Under the pieces are notes generated by a model that worked only from the letters and a program-made list of their open reading frames with translations, searched no databases and was not told the origin of the DNA. DNA of 64,000 nucleotides, from NCBI RefSeq assembly GCF_014697425.1, contig NZ_JACJRU010000004.1:62001-126000 (forward strand), in the 5' to 3' direction. The position numbers were made by a program, and so were the translations under genes. This document shows, one piece after another, positions 9,011-18,076 of this stretch. Each line of letters starts with the position of its first letter. Within the stretch, counting starts at the first letter, position 1. This DNA comes from Nostoc sp. FACHB-110. Lineage in GTDB: Bacteria > Cyanobacteriota > Cyanobacteriia > Cyanobacteriales > Nostocaceae.

Positions 9011-9931
9011 TTAATTTAAAATCTGCTTTAAAGCTGGTTGCAAATTAGGATACTGATACTGGAAACCAGAATTTAAAGTACGTTTAGGTAAAACCTGCTG
9101 ACCTTCTAAAACTACAATCGCTCCATCTCCTAGCAAAGCCTCAATGGCAAAAGCGGGAACAGGCAACCAAGAGGGACGATACAATACTTGTCCTAAAGTT
9201 TGGCTGAGATCGTTCATCCGAACAGGATTAGGAGCAGTGGCATTATAAACTCCTTCCATATCCGATTTATTCACAGCTTGCACAATTAGATTTACCAAGT
9301 CGTCAATATGAATCCAAGAAAACCACTGACGACCAGTACCAATAGGCCCACCAGCAAATAATTGAAAAGGAGGAATCATCTTTGCTAAGGCTCCTCCATC
9401 GCCGAGAACAATACCAAAACGTAAAATTACTAGCCGTACACCAGCATCTTTAACTTTGGTTGCTTCTGCTTCCCAAGCCTGGCAAACTTGAGCCAAAAAA
9501 TCATTACCAGAGCTACTCGCTTCATCAAAGGTAGCGGTTTCGCTAGTGCCGTAGTAACCGATAGCTGAAGTATTAACTAACACTCTCGGTTTGGCATTTG
9601 CTTTAGCTATGGCTTCTACTATTTTCTGTGTGCCTAACTGACGGCTACTGAGAATTTCTCTTTTGCGTTCTGGTGTCCAGCGTCCTTCACCTATAGGTTC
9701 GCCTGCTAAGTTAATCACAACTTCGCAACCAGCAATAGCATCTTGCCAACTGCCAGATTGAGTTGGACTATAGGCAACAATTTCTACGTTAGGGAAATTT
9801 TCTCGCGGAAATACCTTTTGAGCAACGCTAGTGTTACGAGTGAATATTAACAATTGCTCGCCTTCTTTGTGCAACCGTTTTACTAAACGGCTACCGACTA
9901 ATCCTGTTGCTCCAGTAATTGCTACTTTCAT
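9011..9931 (-). CDS. TIGR01777-type SDR epimerase (SulA-like)
   Basis: A 306-residue extended short-chain dehydrogenase with an NAD(P)-binding GATGLVG motif at residues 7-13 and the YYG segment of the active-site region (SAIGYYGTSE). The C-terminal DUF1731-type tail (LPVPAFAIEALLGDGAIVVLEGQQVLPKRTLNSGF) identifies the TIGR01777 group, which includes the cyanobacterial and plant SulA/GC1 homologues affecting cell or plastid division. The substrate is unknown. The open frame extends 18 codons further upstream, but GGAGGTGG sits 4-11 bases before the ATG at 9931, which fixes that start. It is a single gene. Confidence 0.88.
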   Translation of the reverse strand: MKVAITGATGLVGSRLVKRLHKEGEQLLIFTRNTSVAQKVFPRENFPNVEIVAYSPTQSGSWQDAIAGCEVVINLAGEPIGEGRWTPERKREILSSRQLGTQKIVEAIAKANAKPRVLVNTSAIGYYGTSETATFDEASSSGNDFLAQVCQAWEAEATKVKDAGVRLVILRFGIVLGDGGALAKMIPPFQLFAGGPIGTGRQWFSWIHIDDLVNLIVQAVNKSDMEGVYNATAPNPVRMNDLSQTLGQVLYRPSWLPVPAFAIEALLGDGAIVVLEGQQVLPKRTLNSGFQYQYPNLQPALKQILN

Positions 9932-10214
9932 AATCCACCTCCACCAAAGCCCTATTGTAAAGTTTTTTGGCGATTGGCGATTCACTTATGGGGAGGTCTT
10001 GCTGAATCAATATGGGATGAAACTACAGGCAAAAAGTGAGTGTAGTGGCCAAGGGTTGAATAATTTTGCACTTGCTTAAACCCTAGATTTGTTATCTAAT
10101 CGTGTAATTTTTAACTCAGTAATTAGTGATTTTGTGTAATCAATCTGTAATTATTGACCGTTTATAGCCTTAGGTATTATACGATGGACGGAGTGTTGCA
10201 AGCATGGGGCTATT

Positions 10215-10562
10215 ATGGCTCGCTATACGTGTTCATTTACAATTTCTGTTAGTTTTGACGATCTCCGGGCTTTAGTTTTAGAACTTTTACAAGACTGTGA
10301 TTTGGAAATTCAATATTTCAACCATGAATACATTCTAGCTAGAGAAATTCTGGGCAAAGTTTCTTATGACAAGCTAGTGAAAGTAGAAGCTTTTATTGAT
10401 AAATCAACTGCTACTGAAAAAGAAACCCGAATGAGTATTGTGATTACAAGTGAAGAACTGCCACTCCAAGTGGATAATCATTGCCGACAAATGTTTGATT
10501 TTGTGAGACAGGCGATAGAAGGCAATCGTCGTTGGCATTTAATTGAAAGCATTGCTGGATAA
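10215..10562 (+). CDS. conserved cyanobacterial hypothetical protein
   Basis: A 115-residue soluble protein, predicted mixed alpha/beta: strands (YTCSFTISVSF, MSIVITSEELP) alternate with helices (DDLRALVLELLQDC, HCRQMFDFVRQAIEGN). There is no signal peptide, cysteine cluster or catalytic motif. The layout resembles small SRPBCC-like or sensory single-domain proteins, but I cannot assign a family. It starts at an ATG 12 nt after GCATGGGG and stands between oppositely oriented genes. Confidence 0.65.
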   Translation: MARYTCSFTISVSFDDLRALVLELLQDCDLEIQYFNHEYILAREILGKVSYDKLVKVEAFIDKSTATEKETRMSIVITSEELPLQVDNHCRQMFDFVRQAIEGNRRWHLIESIAG

Positions 10563-10679
10563 TTATTTTGGCTTTGCGTGAAGCTAGCTCTTAAGAATTT
10601 GCATAAGAGGCGACGAATCAGTTTTGAAAAATCAATTAATAGATGCGATCGCCTTTATTTGTCATAGTAGCAAATATGA

Positions 10680-11489
10680 TTAATCCAAAGATGCTTTAAT
10701 GACTGTACCAATCGTCTGCTGCCCTAAAACTGCCTTGGTTAAATTGCCGGGTATATTGCCATCAATTATCCAACAATCAATTCCTAAATGCGCAACAGCC
10801 AAAAACTCTTCTACTTTTCCAGCCATACCACCAGTAACATCTACAGATTCGCTTTGACCGATCGCATATTTAATTTGAGCATAGTTACTTGGTGTAATGT
10901 AAGGTAGCACTTGCCCAGACTGGTCATAAACACCTGGATAATTACCAGCATTAATTAATCGCACTTGATAACTTTTGTGAAGATGAAAGTATTGGGCTAA
11001 TTGAGCTAATAAGGTATCGGTAGAAATAATTGTGCCACCAATTGCTTTATCTAAAACTACATCACCAAAAACTAAAGGTATTAATCCAGCTTGCAAACTA
11101 TTTTCTATAACAGAAAAGTCCGTTTTGACTAGCTTTTTATGTTGAGTAGCCACCATAGTTAGGGGTGGTAAGCTAACTGCTGGCAAACCCGCTTTTAAAA
11201 AAAACTTAGCTAATAATAAATTTAAATCTAAAACATCTTGGTGAACTAAGCAAAATCCTAGTTTCTCACCATCTGAGTTAAAGCCTGCGATAGTCTGATA
11301 TTTATGTGCTGATTGGTGTCCAAAAGAACCAGCACCGTTACCAATGATTAAATTTAAGCTGGGATTTTGCTTTTTTAGCAGATTAATTTCCCCAACCAAT
11401 TGTTGCATAATTTCGGTTCGAGCCGTATATGGGATGTTCTTATCAGTAATTAAAGAACCTCCCAGCTTTATTAATGCTAGCTCTAGCAT
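10680..11489 (-). CDS. isopentenyl phosphate kinase-like amino acid kinase family protein
   Basis: A 269-residue protein of the amino acid kinase fold. The N-terminal IKLGGSLITDK is the ATP-binding Lys-Gly-Gly motif, and NGAGSFGHQSAHKY (residues about 51-64) contains the His seen in isopentenyl phosphate kinases, where it contacts the phosphate. The C-terminus has DVTGGMAGKVEEF, the usual second nucleotide loop of the family. Isopentenyl phosphate kinase makes isopentenyl diphosphate from isopentenyl phosphate, a step first known in archaeal mevalonate routes. Plants and some bacteria also have it. Fosfomycin kinase-like or other acetylglutamate-kinase relatives are the alternative. It is a lone gene with no other isoprenoid genes adjacent. 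Confidence 0.75.
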   Translation of the reverse strand: MLELALIKLGGSLITDKNIPYTARTEIMQQLVGEINLLKKQNPSLNLIIGNGAGSFGHQSAHKYQTIAGFNSDGEKLGFCLVHQDVLDLNLLLAKFFLKAGLPAVSLPPLTMVATQHKKLVKTDFSVIENSLQAGLIPLVFGDVVLDKAIGGTIISTDTLLAQLAQYFHLHKSYQVRLINAGNYPGVYDQSGQVLPYITPSNYAQIKYAIGQSESVDVTGGMAGKVEEFLAVAHLGIDCWIIDGNIPGNLTKAVLGQQTIGTVIKASLD

Positions 11490-11727
11490 GAAATATAGCT
11501 ATTTTGTTTGTTTGATAAATGACTTGTGGAAGTGGGGAGTAGATTGGTGAGAAACTCCTACACAGATTATGAGCGAATGTTTATCAGCAGCTATTCCAGG
11601 TTAAAGAATATTAGTCAACCAAAAATTTTTGTAGAGCAAACAGGCAACAAATTTAGTGCTGTTGCCTATTAGCAAGAATCTTTGTTGAATCTCAAAGTAA
11701 AATCTAGCTGCTATATTTCTGAATTTA

Positions 11728-11988
11728 TCAATCGCAGAAATTATCTACTCTGATATCTCGTAAAATTTCAGAAACTTGCCACCCAGAATTGGCTATAGAT
11801 AAAACTACTGGATTGTCACGTACTGGAATATAGTTGGCTTCTTTAGCTTCTACTATATTGAATACTGGTTTTTCTTCGACTGGAGGTTCCTGGCTCTCAA
11901 AATCATCTATTGACAGATTTCCTTCTTCGATCTGTTTTATCTTTTTGAGAATTAATTTTTCAGATTTTTTGATGAGTCTTATATCCAT
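11728..11988 (-). CDS. small hypothetical protein, highly charged N-terminus
   Basis: An 86-residue protein with a Lys/Ile-rich amphipathic N-terminal helix (residues 1-25), an acidic proline-containing middle (FESQEPPVEEKPVF) and a short tail ending DNFCD. No signal peptide or membrane segment. There is no good ribosome-binding site before the ATG and I do not recognise the family. The helical leader plus short variable tail is loosely reminiscent of a regulatory peptide or peptide-precursor layout, but no modification or transport gene is nearby, so no function is proposed. Confidence 0.5.
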   Translation of the reverse strand: MDIRLIKKSEKLILKKIKQIEEGNLSIDDFESQEPPVEEKPVFNIVEAKEANYIPVRDNPVVLSIANSGWQVSEILRDIRVDNFCD

Positions 11989-12658
11989 GATGATTTGTTA
12001 AGCCCTAAAAAGTGACAAAGAAACAAGTAAACAAGGTTAAATTCTGGGAGAGTTCAAGAACTTCTTCCAGAATCTTGAGTAAAATCCGCAAAAAAGTTTT
12101 ATGAAGTAGATTGTTGAAAAAATTACCTAGGAAAATCTAGGATACATCAAAATTGAGTGAAAATATGCTGATTGAACTGAAAAATTTAATTACTTCCTGG
12201 CTAGAAATTAAAACATCTTATCGGATGAGTCTTGATAACCAGCATTGAACACAAGATTCAAGAATATTTTTTCCTTCTTGCTGAAGTGCAGACATCTTCC
12301 ATCTGGTAGTGAACATGAGAAATATGCGGTTGTTAATATAACCAGAAAACTAAGTAACTACTTAGTCATTGCTTAGTTTTTAACTAGATTTGTAACTCGT
12401 AATAGTACTACATGAGGGACTGTCACGGTGATGCGCAATACGAGAGTTAGCCCTGACTGGCGCTCACGTCAAATTAAGGTTTTGGGGCGGTTAGGCGGTC
12501 AAATTGACATTGGGTAACGTAGCCACAGGATAATAGCGATTGCTCATTTGCGATCGCTAACTTCCAACTTCTGGCTTCCGACTTCCATCAACAAGTTAAA
12601 AGTCAATATGGTTCAGTTAATGTCTCTTATCAGACTTCTACAAAATAACCGATAAAAT
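11989..12658. other. intergenic region with alternative hairpins
   Basis: About 670 bases without a supported gene. At 12346-12380 AAAACTAAG can pair either with the nearby ACTTAGT (around an AACT loop) or with CTTAGTTTT further on. The two structures are mutually exclusive and the second ends in TTTTT. A 28-codon frame at 12432-12518 (MRNTRVSPDWRSRQIKVLG...) has no recognisable family and is not called. Repeat-like wording (CTTCCAACTTCTGGCTTCCG) occurs near 12560. Confidence 0.45.
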
Positions 12659-13675
12659 TCATCTGATTGCTGTCAGTATTTCAATTACTTTCTGGTAATT
12701 TTGTGTTCTCCCTTGTTGCTGAAATAGATCAGCTGCTTTTTGCAAATCCGCGATCGCTCCTTGCTTATCTCTCAACAGAGCGCGGGCAACACCCTGATTT
12801 AAGAAGGCTAAAGCATCGTTGGGGTTAATCTGTAGAAATTTCTTGGAATCTGCAATTGTGCCTCTATAATTTTCCTGCCCACCGAGAGCTTGTGTTAAAG
12901 AGATTAAGGCAGAGTTATCATTAATCCGCAGAGCTTGGTTATAATCTTCAAATGCTCCTTTATGCTCTTCTAAGCGAGCGCGACTACTACCTCGCAATAA
13001 GTAGGTTTCGCTAGAGTCGGAATCGATCTCTAAGGCTTGGTTATAATCTTCAATTGCTCCTTTATGATCTCCTAAGCGCGCGCGGGCATGACCTCGGTTT
13101 TTATAAGCTGATGTATATTTGGGATCGATCTCCAGGGCTTGGTTAAAATCTTCAATTGCTCCTTTAGGGTCTCCCAACTCAGAACGAGCAATACCCCTAC
13201 CATGGTAAGCACTATCATATTTGGGATCGATCTCCAGGGCTTGGCTGTAATCCTTAATTGCCTCCTTATAGTCTCCCAAATAAGTGCGGGCAGAACCACG
13301 ATTTATGTAAACACCAACATCTTTAGGATTAATTTCCAGAGCTTGGTTACAATCCTCAATTGCCTTCTTATAGTCTCCCAAGCGAATACGGGCAAAAGCC
13401 CGGTTATTGTAGGCGTTGACTGATTTAGGATCAATCCGTAGGGCTTCTGTAAAATCCTCAATTGCTCCCTTATAATCTCCAGACAATACGCGAGAGGCGC
13501 CCTGATTTAGGTAGGGATTTACTTTCTCTGAGTCGGTATTTGAGATGTCTATATAAAATGATGCTAGCAATATTGAATCTACAGCGATGGCTGATTTAGC
13601 TGATAAGAAAACCGGAGTGCAAGCAATTATAGATAAAGCAGAAAATGTGGCTACAGACTTAAGAAAGTGTCGCAT
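12659..13675 (-). CDS. exported TPR-repeat protein
   Basis: A 338-residue protein. Residues 1-32 form a signal peptide (positive MRHFLK, hydrophobic core, cleavage likely after AKSAIA). From about residue 52 to 330 there are at least seven TPR units of 34 residues with the consensus 'AYxNRGxARxxLGDYKGAIEDYNQALEIDPK'. The best copies are nearly identical, implying recent internal duplication. It is thus a periplasmic or outer-membrane-associated interaction scaffold. There is no enzymatic domain, and the partner is unknown. It is a single gene between two long spacers. Confidence 0.85.
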   Translation of the reverse strand: MRHFLKSVATFSALSIIACTPVFLSAKSAIAVDSILLASFYIDISNTDSEKVNPYLNQGASRVLSGDYKGAIEDFTEALRIDPKSVNAYNNRAFARIRLGDYKKAIEDCNQALEINPKDVGVYINRGSARTYLGDYKEAIKDYSQALEIDPKYDSAYHGRGIARSELGDPKGAIEDFNQALEIDPKYTSAYKNRGHARARLGDHKGAIEDYNQALEIDSDSSETYLLRGSSRARLEEHKGAFEDYNQALRINDNSALISLTQALGGQENYRGTIADSKKFLQINPNDALAFLNQGVARALLRDKQGAIADLQKAADLFQQQGRTQNYQKVIEILTAIR

Positions 13676-13853
13676 AATATCCTGTTGATAACATCCTAAA
13701 TTTTAAATACAGCAATTTTCACAGCAATTTCGCAAAAAATGCCAAAAAGCTGAATTTATCATCCTAGTAGTCTGGCAAGGCAAGTTTGCCGTGTAGGGTG
13801 AAACTGTCTTCGATAAGTTTTCTCGCTCAAAGTACTGTAGCAAGTGACACACT

Positions 13854-13883
13854 CCCCGCGCCGCCCTCAAGGACGGCGTGGGG
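13854..13883. repeat. GC-rich hairpin, possible relic of an IS200/IS605-type end
   Basis: CCCCGCGCCGCCCT (13854-13867) pairs with AGGACGGCGTGGGG (13870-13883), giving a stem of about 13 pairs with a G-T wobble and one mismatch. It is preceded by CAAGTGACACACT. Similar 'acactccccg...gggg' hairpins mark ends of TnpA/TnpB (IS200/IS605) elements in cyanobacteria. No transposase gene is present. It lies just beyond the 3' end of the apparently foreign hydrolase gene. Confidence 0.5.
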
Positions 13884-13954
13884 CTGCTGACAGTAATAGC
13901 TCAATTTAAAACTGTCCAGAGTATTGCTCTAGGAAACTTAACTTGACAATGCCT

Positions 13955-14779
13955 TCACGACTTGATGAATTCCAGCAAATCGGCATTAATCTGCTCCGCA
14001 TTCGTTGTTGGCATACCGTGTGGAAAACCCTTGTAGATTTTCAATACTGAGCCTTTCACCAACTTGGCACTCAACAATCCAGAGTTTTCATAAGGAACAA
14101 TCTGGTCATCATCGCCATGCATTACCAAGGTTGGCACAGAGATTTTCTTTAGATCCTCAGTGAAGTCAGTTTGGGAGAAAGCCACAATGCCATCGTAGTG
14201 AGCCTTTGCACCGCCCGTCATGCCCTGTCGCCACCAATTCTGAATCACACCTTGGGCTGCTGTTACACCTGGTCGGTTGTAGCCATAAAAGGGCCCTGCT
14301 GGCACATCCCAATAAAATTGGGCGCGGTTAGTAGCCACCTGCACTTGAAAGTCGTCAAATACTTCTTTAGGTAGACCGCCCGGATTCGCAGGGGTCTTTA
14401 GCATCAGTGGCGGCACTGCACTGATGAGGACAGCCTTGGCGACACGACTTTCACCGTGGCGGGCGATGTAGCGTGTGACCTCTCCGCCACCAGTCGAGTG
14501 ACCAACATGGACAGCATCTTGTAGATCAAGATGGGCGGTGAGCGCGGCGAGGTCGTCGGCATAATGATCCATATCGTGTCCATTGCTCGTTTGGCTCGAG
14601 CGTCCATGACCACGCCTATCGTGGGCAATGACACGATAGCCATGATTCAAGAAAAACATCATCTGAGCGTCCCAGTCGTCAGCCGACAGGGGCCAGCCGT
14701 GCGAAAAAACAATAGGCTGTCCTTTGCCCCAGTCCTTATAGTAAATCTCGGTTCCATCATTGACTGTGATCGTACTCAT
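13955..14779 (-). CDS. alpha/beta hydrolase of the cofactor-free haloperoxidase/perhydrolase group
   Basis: A 274-residue alpha/beta hydrolase. The nucleophile elbow GHSTGG places Ser95, HGDDDQIVP supplies Asp225 and FPHGMP His254, the spacing of bacterial non-heme chloroperoxidases, which in practice act as esterases/perhydrolases. The oxyanion region is [12 protein letters not shown]. Full length for the family (about 275). The gene is visibly richer in G+C than its neighbours, with proteobacteria-like codons (GGC, GCG, GTC), and a GC-rich hairpin follows it, which suggests acquisition by transfer. No partner gene is adjacent. The natural substrate is not predictable. Confidence 0.9.
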   Translation of the reverse strand: MSTITVNDGTEIYYKDWGKGQPIVFSHGWPLSADDWDAQMMFFLNHGYRVIAHDRRGHGRSSQTSNGHDMDHYADDLAALTAHLDLQDAVHVGHSTGGGEVTRYIARHGESRVAKAVLISAVPPLMLKTPANPGGLPKEVFDDFQVQVATNRAQFYWDVPAGPFYGYNRPGVTAAQGVIQNWWRQGMTGGAKAHYDGIVAFSQTDFTEDLKKISVPTLVMHGDDDQIVPYENSGLLSAKLVKGSVLKIYKGFPHGMPTTNAEQINADLLEFIKS

Positions 14780-15243
14780 ATAATTTTTAGTATGTTGCTT
14801 ACGCAGTATGGAATGATTTCATTGATCGGCAAAGTTGTGAAAATGCCGATCGCATAATGGTCTAAAGAAGTTGCTATTAGAACACTTGTAGTCAAACAAT
14901 TCGCGGGAATTCGCCGAAAGCACGATCGCAGCTATCATACGTCTAACGTTTGTGCTTACCCGACATAGATAACATTGCAACCAATTGGTAAAACTCGAGC
15001 CTAGCTATATCTGATAGGGTAAATGTCACAATTGGTGTCAAGTGCTTTCCCTGACTTGCATCAAGAAACTACCATGATTAATTTTGGAAATAATCAGCCT
15101 ACAGGAATAGATTCAGTCTGTAATTGCTCTACTCTCTGCTTACAAAGTAATGTATCAATTTGTATATATTATTTGCAAAACCACTAGTTAATTACCAGTT
15201 TTGGGATTAATAACGCCATCAACTTTGTGATTTTTACCGACAA
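14780..15243. other. divergent intergenic region
   Basis: About 460 bases between the hydrolase and the LURP-one-like gene, carrying both promoters. No gene seen. Composition falls back to the AT-rich background. Confidence 0.4.
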
Positions 15244-15828
15244 ATGCAGTATCCTCTAGAACTTACATTTAAATTTTGGGCATTAGCACCGCAAATCTCT
15301 GTTGTTAATGCTCAAGGTAACTTGGTTTTCTACGTCAAACAAAAGCTTTTTAAACTCAAAGAAGCGATTACAATTTTTGCTGATTCTGAGCAAACCCAAC
15401 CCTTATACTACATCAAGGCCGATCGCATTATTGACTTCTCGGCTCGCTATGAGTTTACAGATGCTAACGGGACTAATATCGGTGCTGTCAAACGCCGGGG
15501 TTTAAAATCAATTTGGCGGGCGCGTTATGACATTTTTGATGGTGACAGCACTTATTTAACCATCCAAGAGAAAAATCCTTGGGTAAAAGTTGCAGATGCT
15601 TTATTTGCAGAAATTCCCATTGTGGGTATGTTTACTGGCTATGTATTTAACCCAGTTTATTTAGTCAGTCGGGCTGATGGTAACGTAGTTATGCGTTTGG
15701 AGAAAATTCCTTCTTTCTTATCTAGAATATTTACCATCAAAGCTGTAGATCAAGTCAGCGATCGCGAAGAGCAACAGATTTTGTTAAGTTTAATCATGAT
15801 GCTCCTCTTAGAAAAAAATCGCGGTTAA
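15244..15828 (+). CDS. LURP-one-related (tubby-like fold) protein
   Basis: A 194-residue protein resembling the LURP-one/YxjI/scramblase superfamily, a closed 12-stranded beta barrel around a central helix. The sequence shows the typical succession of beta strands with turns (VVNAQGNLVFYVKQKLFKLKEAITIF, then YEFTDANGTNIGAVKRRGLKSIWRARYDIFD) and the hydrophobic C-terminal helix (EEQQILLSLIMMLLLEKN) that fills the barrel. Members are thought to bind membranes or lipids. The bacterial function is unknown. It is a single gene with a strong terminator hairpin nine bases after its stop. Confidence 0.75.
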   Translation: MQYPLELTFKFWALAPQISVVNAQGNLVFYVKQKLFKLKEAITIFADSEQTQPLYYIKADRIIDFSARYEFTDANGTNIGAVKRRGLKSIWRARYDIFDGDSTYLTIQEKNPWVKVADALFAEIPIVGMFTGYVFNPVYLVSRADGNVVMRLEKIPSFLSRIFTIKAVDQVSDREEQQILLSLIMMLLLEKNRG

Positions 15829-15836
15829 TAAAATTC

Positions 15837-15874
15837 ATCAGAAGAAAATTAGGAATTATTAATTTTCTTCTGAT
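15837..15874 (+). terminator. transcription terminator
   Basis: ATCAGAAGAAAATTA (15837-15851) pairs perfectly with TAATTTTCTTCTGAT (15860-15874), a 15-bp stem just after the LURP-one-like gene. There is no long T-run after it, so termination may be imperfect. Confidence 0.6.
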
Positions 15875-16016
15875 TGAATTGATGAAGCGATCGCTATTCG
15901 TAAACAATGTTTAATACCTCTGCGGCTTATGCTGTGTTAATTGCCTTCAGTACCAAGCAACTTAACATCACAAAAATAGAGTTTTTATTTATAAAGTATA
16001 TAATAATTGACATTTA

Positions 16017-16838
16017 ATGATGACTGATATAAATAAATACAAGCAGCTACTAAAAGAATTCTATGGTAGTAGAACTACTTATGATCATGAGGAAGGTACT
16101 CGCCATCCTCTAGAAGCCAAGCTTTTACTTGAATTTGTTCCGCTTCAGCAGGGGCAGAAAATTCTTGATGTGGCGACTGGAACAGGTTTAATAGCAATTC
16201 CTGCAGCCCAAAAGGTTGGTTCAGAAGGTTATGTGATTGGGGTTGATATGACTCCTGAAATGTTAAATCAAGCAAAACTTAAGATTGCGGCTGCCAAATT
16301 ACAAAATATTGAGTTGATTGAGGCAGATGCAGAATATATCAACTTTAGTGATAGTAGTTTTGATGCTGTCTTTTGCTGTGAGGCACTTGTACTTTTTCCT
16401 GATATCCCTGCTATTTTGCAAAAGTGGTATCACTTCTTAAAATCAGGAGGATACATTGCATTTACCTCTCCTCCCGAAACTGCTCTTTTGGCATCTCTTC
16501 ATCGAAGTATTTGCACTAGGGTTTTAGGTGTATCGCTACCGTATATTCTCGAACCACTTGGCACACCAGAAAGATGTCAGAATTTGCTTCATCAAGCAGG
16601 TTTTAGAGATGTCGAAATTCATACTGTACCGTCAGGGCGTTATCGCCATCTTAAAGATAAGAAATTATCTTGGATAGCAATCAATATAAATTTTCAAGCT
16701 CATCCTCTGTTGTCAAAATTATCACAATCGCAATTAGAACAGTGGCAAGCTGAGTACAGTACAGAAATGGAAAAACTCACAACAGAGCAAGGTGTTTGGG
16801 AAGATACTACAAAATTCCTTGTTCGCGCCCGAAAATAA
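16017..16838 (+). CDS. class I SAM-dependent methyltransferase
   Basis: A 273-residue methyltransferase of the UbiE/Methyltransf_11 type. Motif I is ILDVATGTGLIAIPAA (residues about 49-64), followed by VIGVDMTPEML (motif post I, acidic Asp binding the ribose of SAM) and IEADAEYINF. The later FDAVFCCEALVLFPD and LKSGGYIAFTSP match motifs II and III. The substrate cannot be told: the C-terminal half (TPERCQNLLHQAGF) is of the generic small-molecule or lipid type. Two adjacent ATGs (16017, 16020) are possible starts. It stands alone. Confidence 0.85.
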   Translation: MMTDINKYKQLLKEFYGSRTTYDHEEGTRHPLEAKLLLEFVPLQQGQKILDVATGTGLIAIPAAQKVGSEGYVIGVDMTPEMLNQAKLKIAAAKLQNIELIEADAEYINFSDSSFDAVFCCEALVLFPDIPAILQKWYHFLKSGGYIAFTSPPETALLASLHRSICTRVLGVSLPYILEPLGTPERCQNLLHQAGFRDVEIHTVPSGRYRHLKDKKLSWIAININFQAHPLLSKLSQSQLEQWQAEYSTEMEKLTTEQGVWEDTTKFLVRARK

Positions 16839-17060
16839 GTGGGTATTCAGTACTTGTTATACTAAATTGTTAGTTAGGAAATTTAAGAAATCAAAATACT
16901 TATATTAATGCTGGAATAAAACCTTTGATTTAATTGAGGTATGAAGCATATTTGTTATTAACTTTAAGTACCAAGATTTACGCAAGTGTCACAAACGACG
17001 CTACGGCTACGCCGCAGCCCGCGCCAAACAACTAGACAGACAATAAACATTGAGATTAAA

Positions 17061-17090
17061 TCCCCCTTAAAAAGCAGGATTTAAGGGGGA
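17061..17090. terminator. hairpin between convergent genes
   Basis: TCCCCCTTAAA (17061-17071) pairs with TTTAAGGGGGA (17080-17090). This 11-bp stem sits between the methyltransferase and the oppositely oriented amidase gene and may end transcripts from either side. The same hairpin wording is a common dispersed cyanobacterial repeat. Confidence 0.55.
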
Positions 17091-17134
17091 CTAAAGTGTT
17101 TTACTACCAACCAGCAGACTTTTAAAACAAACTC

Positions 17135-18076
17135 TTAACCAATTAATTTCTGCCAACTATTTGGCCCAACAATTCCATCAGCAGTTAAACCATTTTGCTG
17201 TTGAAATTTTTTAATCGCTGCTTCTGTTTGTGGCCCATAGACACCATCATTGTCTACACCAACCCGATATTGTAAATATCTCACCACTGTTCCACCAGCA
17301 TGATTTGGGCGAATAATACGTTTGGCCAAAATCAAATTTATCGCATTCCATGTAGCTGTATTAGCAACACCTGATGGTGCAATTCCCACAATTTTTTGAA
17401 AGTTTTCTACAGCCGAACTGGTAATTTCTCCCAACATATTATCTTCTACTAAAGGCTTACCATTTTTATCGGTAATTTTTAACCGATTTAAAGCCTTTTG
17501 TAATCTGAGTGTTGTTGTATCAACATTTTGCTCTTCGTCAGGAACAGGGTTAACAGGAGACGTAGGTAATTGCCCAGTTAAGCCTTTAACAATTGCATTT
17601 GCTAGTGCTTCTGCATTATAAAGATTCATATCTTTTTGAGAATCTACAAAGCAACCCTCTACCAGAATCGCTGGCATATTAGTATTTCTCAGCACAAACA
17701 AATGAGAACCACTTTTAACACCGCGATTAAAAAAGCCTAACTTAATAATTTCATCTAATACAGGTTTGGCGTATTTTTTACTTGCATCACTACCTACAAA
17801 TACTTCTGTACCATTGGCTTGGGCATTGAAAGAATTAAAATGGATTGAGACATAAAGCTCTACTCTATTAGCATTTGCTTTATTGACTCTTTGTGAAAGC
17901 GAATCCTTTACAGAATTAGCACTTGAGGGTTTACAAGGTATAACTTCGTGTCCCAAGGCTTTGAGTTTCTCTATCACTCTATTACCTACATCCAAAGTTA
18001 AATTATCTTCCACTCTTATTCCTCTAGCACCAGTATCAGGAGGACAATTGTGTCCGATATCAATTCCAAATTTCAT
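17135..18076 (-). CDS. N-acetylmuramoyl-L-alanine amidase with two peptidoglycan-binding domains
   Basis: A 313-residue protein. Residues 1-170 form an Amidase_3 zinc hydrolase: H9 (DIGHN), E23 and H79 (SIHFNS) are the zinc ligands and E140 (LVEGCF) the catalytic glutamate. Two PG_binding_1 modules follow, residues about 188-250 and 258-312 (VRYLQYRVGVDNDGVYGPQTEAAIKKFQQQNGLTADGIVGPNSW). The enzyme cleaves the MurNAc-L-Ala bond of peptidoglycan. Unlike the AmiC proteins that open septa in filamentous cyanobacteria, it starts directly with the catalytic domain (MKFGIDIGHN) and has no signal peptide, like phage lysins or cytoplasmic autolysins. How it would reach the wall is unclear. Confidence 0.9.
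   Translation of the reverse strand: MKFGIDIGHNCPPDTGARGIRVEDNLTLDVGNRVIEKLKALGHEVIPCKPSSANSVKDSLSQRVNKANANRVELYVSIHFNSFNAQANGTEVFVGSDASKKYAKPVLDEIIKLGFFNRGVKSGSHLFVLRNTNMPAILVEGCFVDSQKDMNLYNAEALANAIVKGLTGQLPTSPVNPVPDEEQNVDTTTLRLQKALNRLKITDKNGKPLVEDNMLGEITSSAVENFQKIVGIAPSGVANTATWNAINLILAKRIIRPNHAGGTVVRYLQYRVGVDNDGVYGPQTEAAIKKFQQQNGLTADGIVGPNSWQKLIG

Noticed and set aside
12432..12518. 28-codon frame MRNTRVSPDWRSRQIKVLG...
   Set aside because: Too short to recognise and no relatives remembered. It could be a fragment of a larger lost gene, but there is no support.
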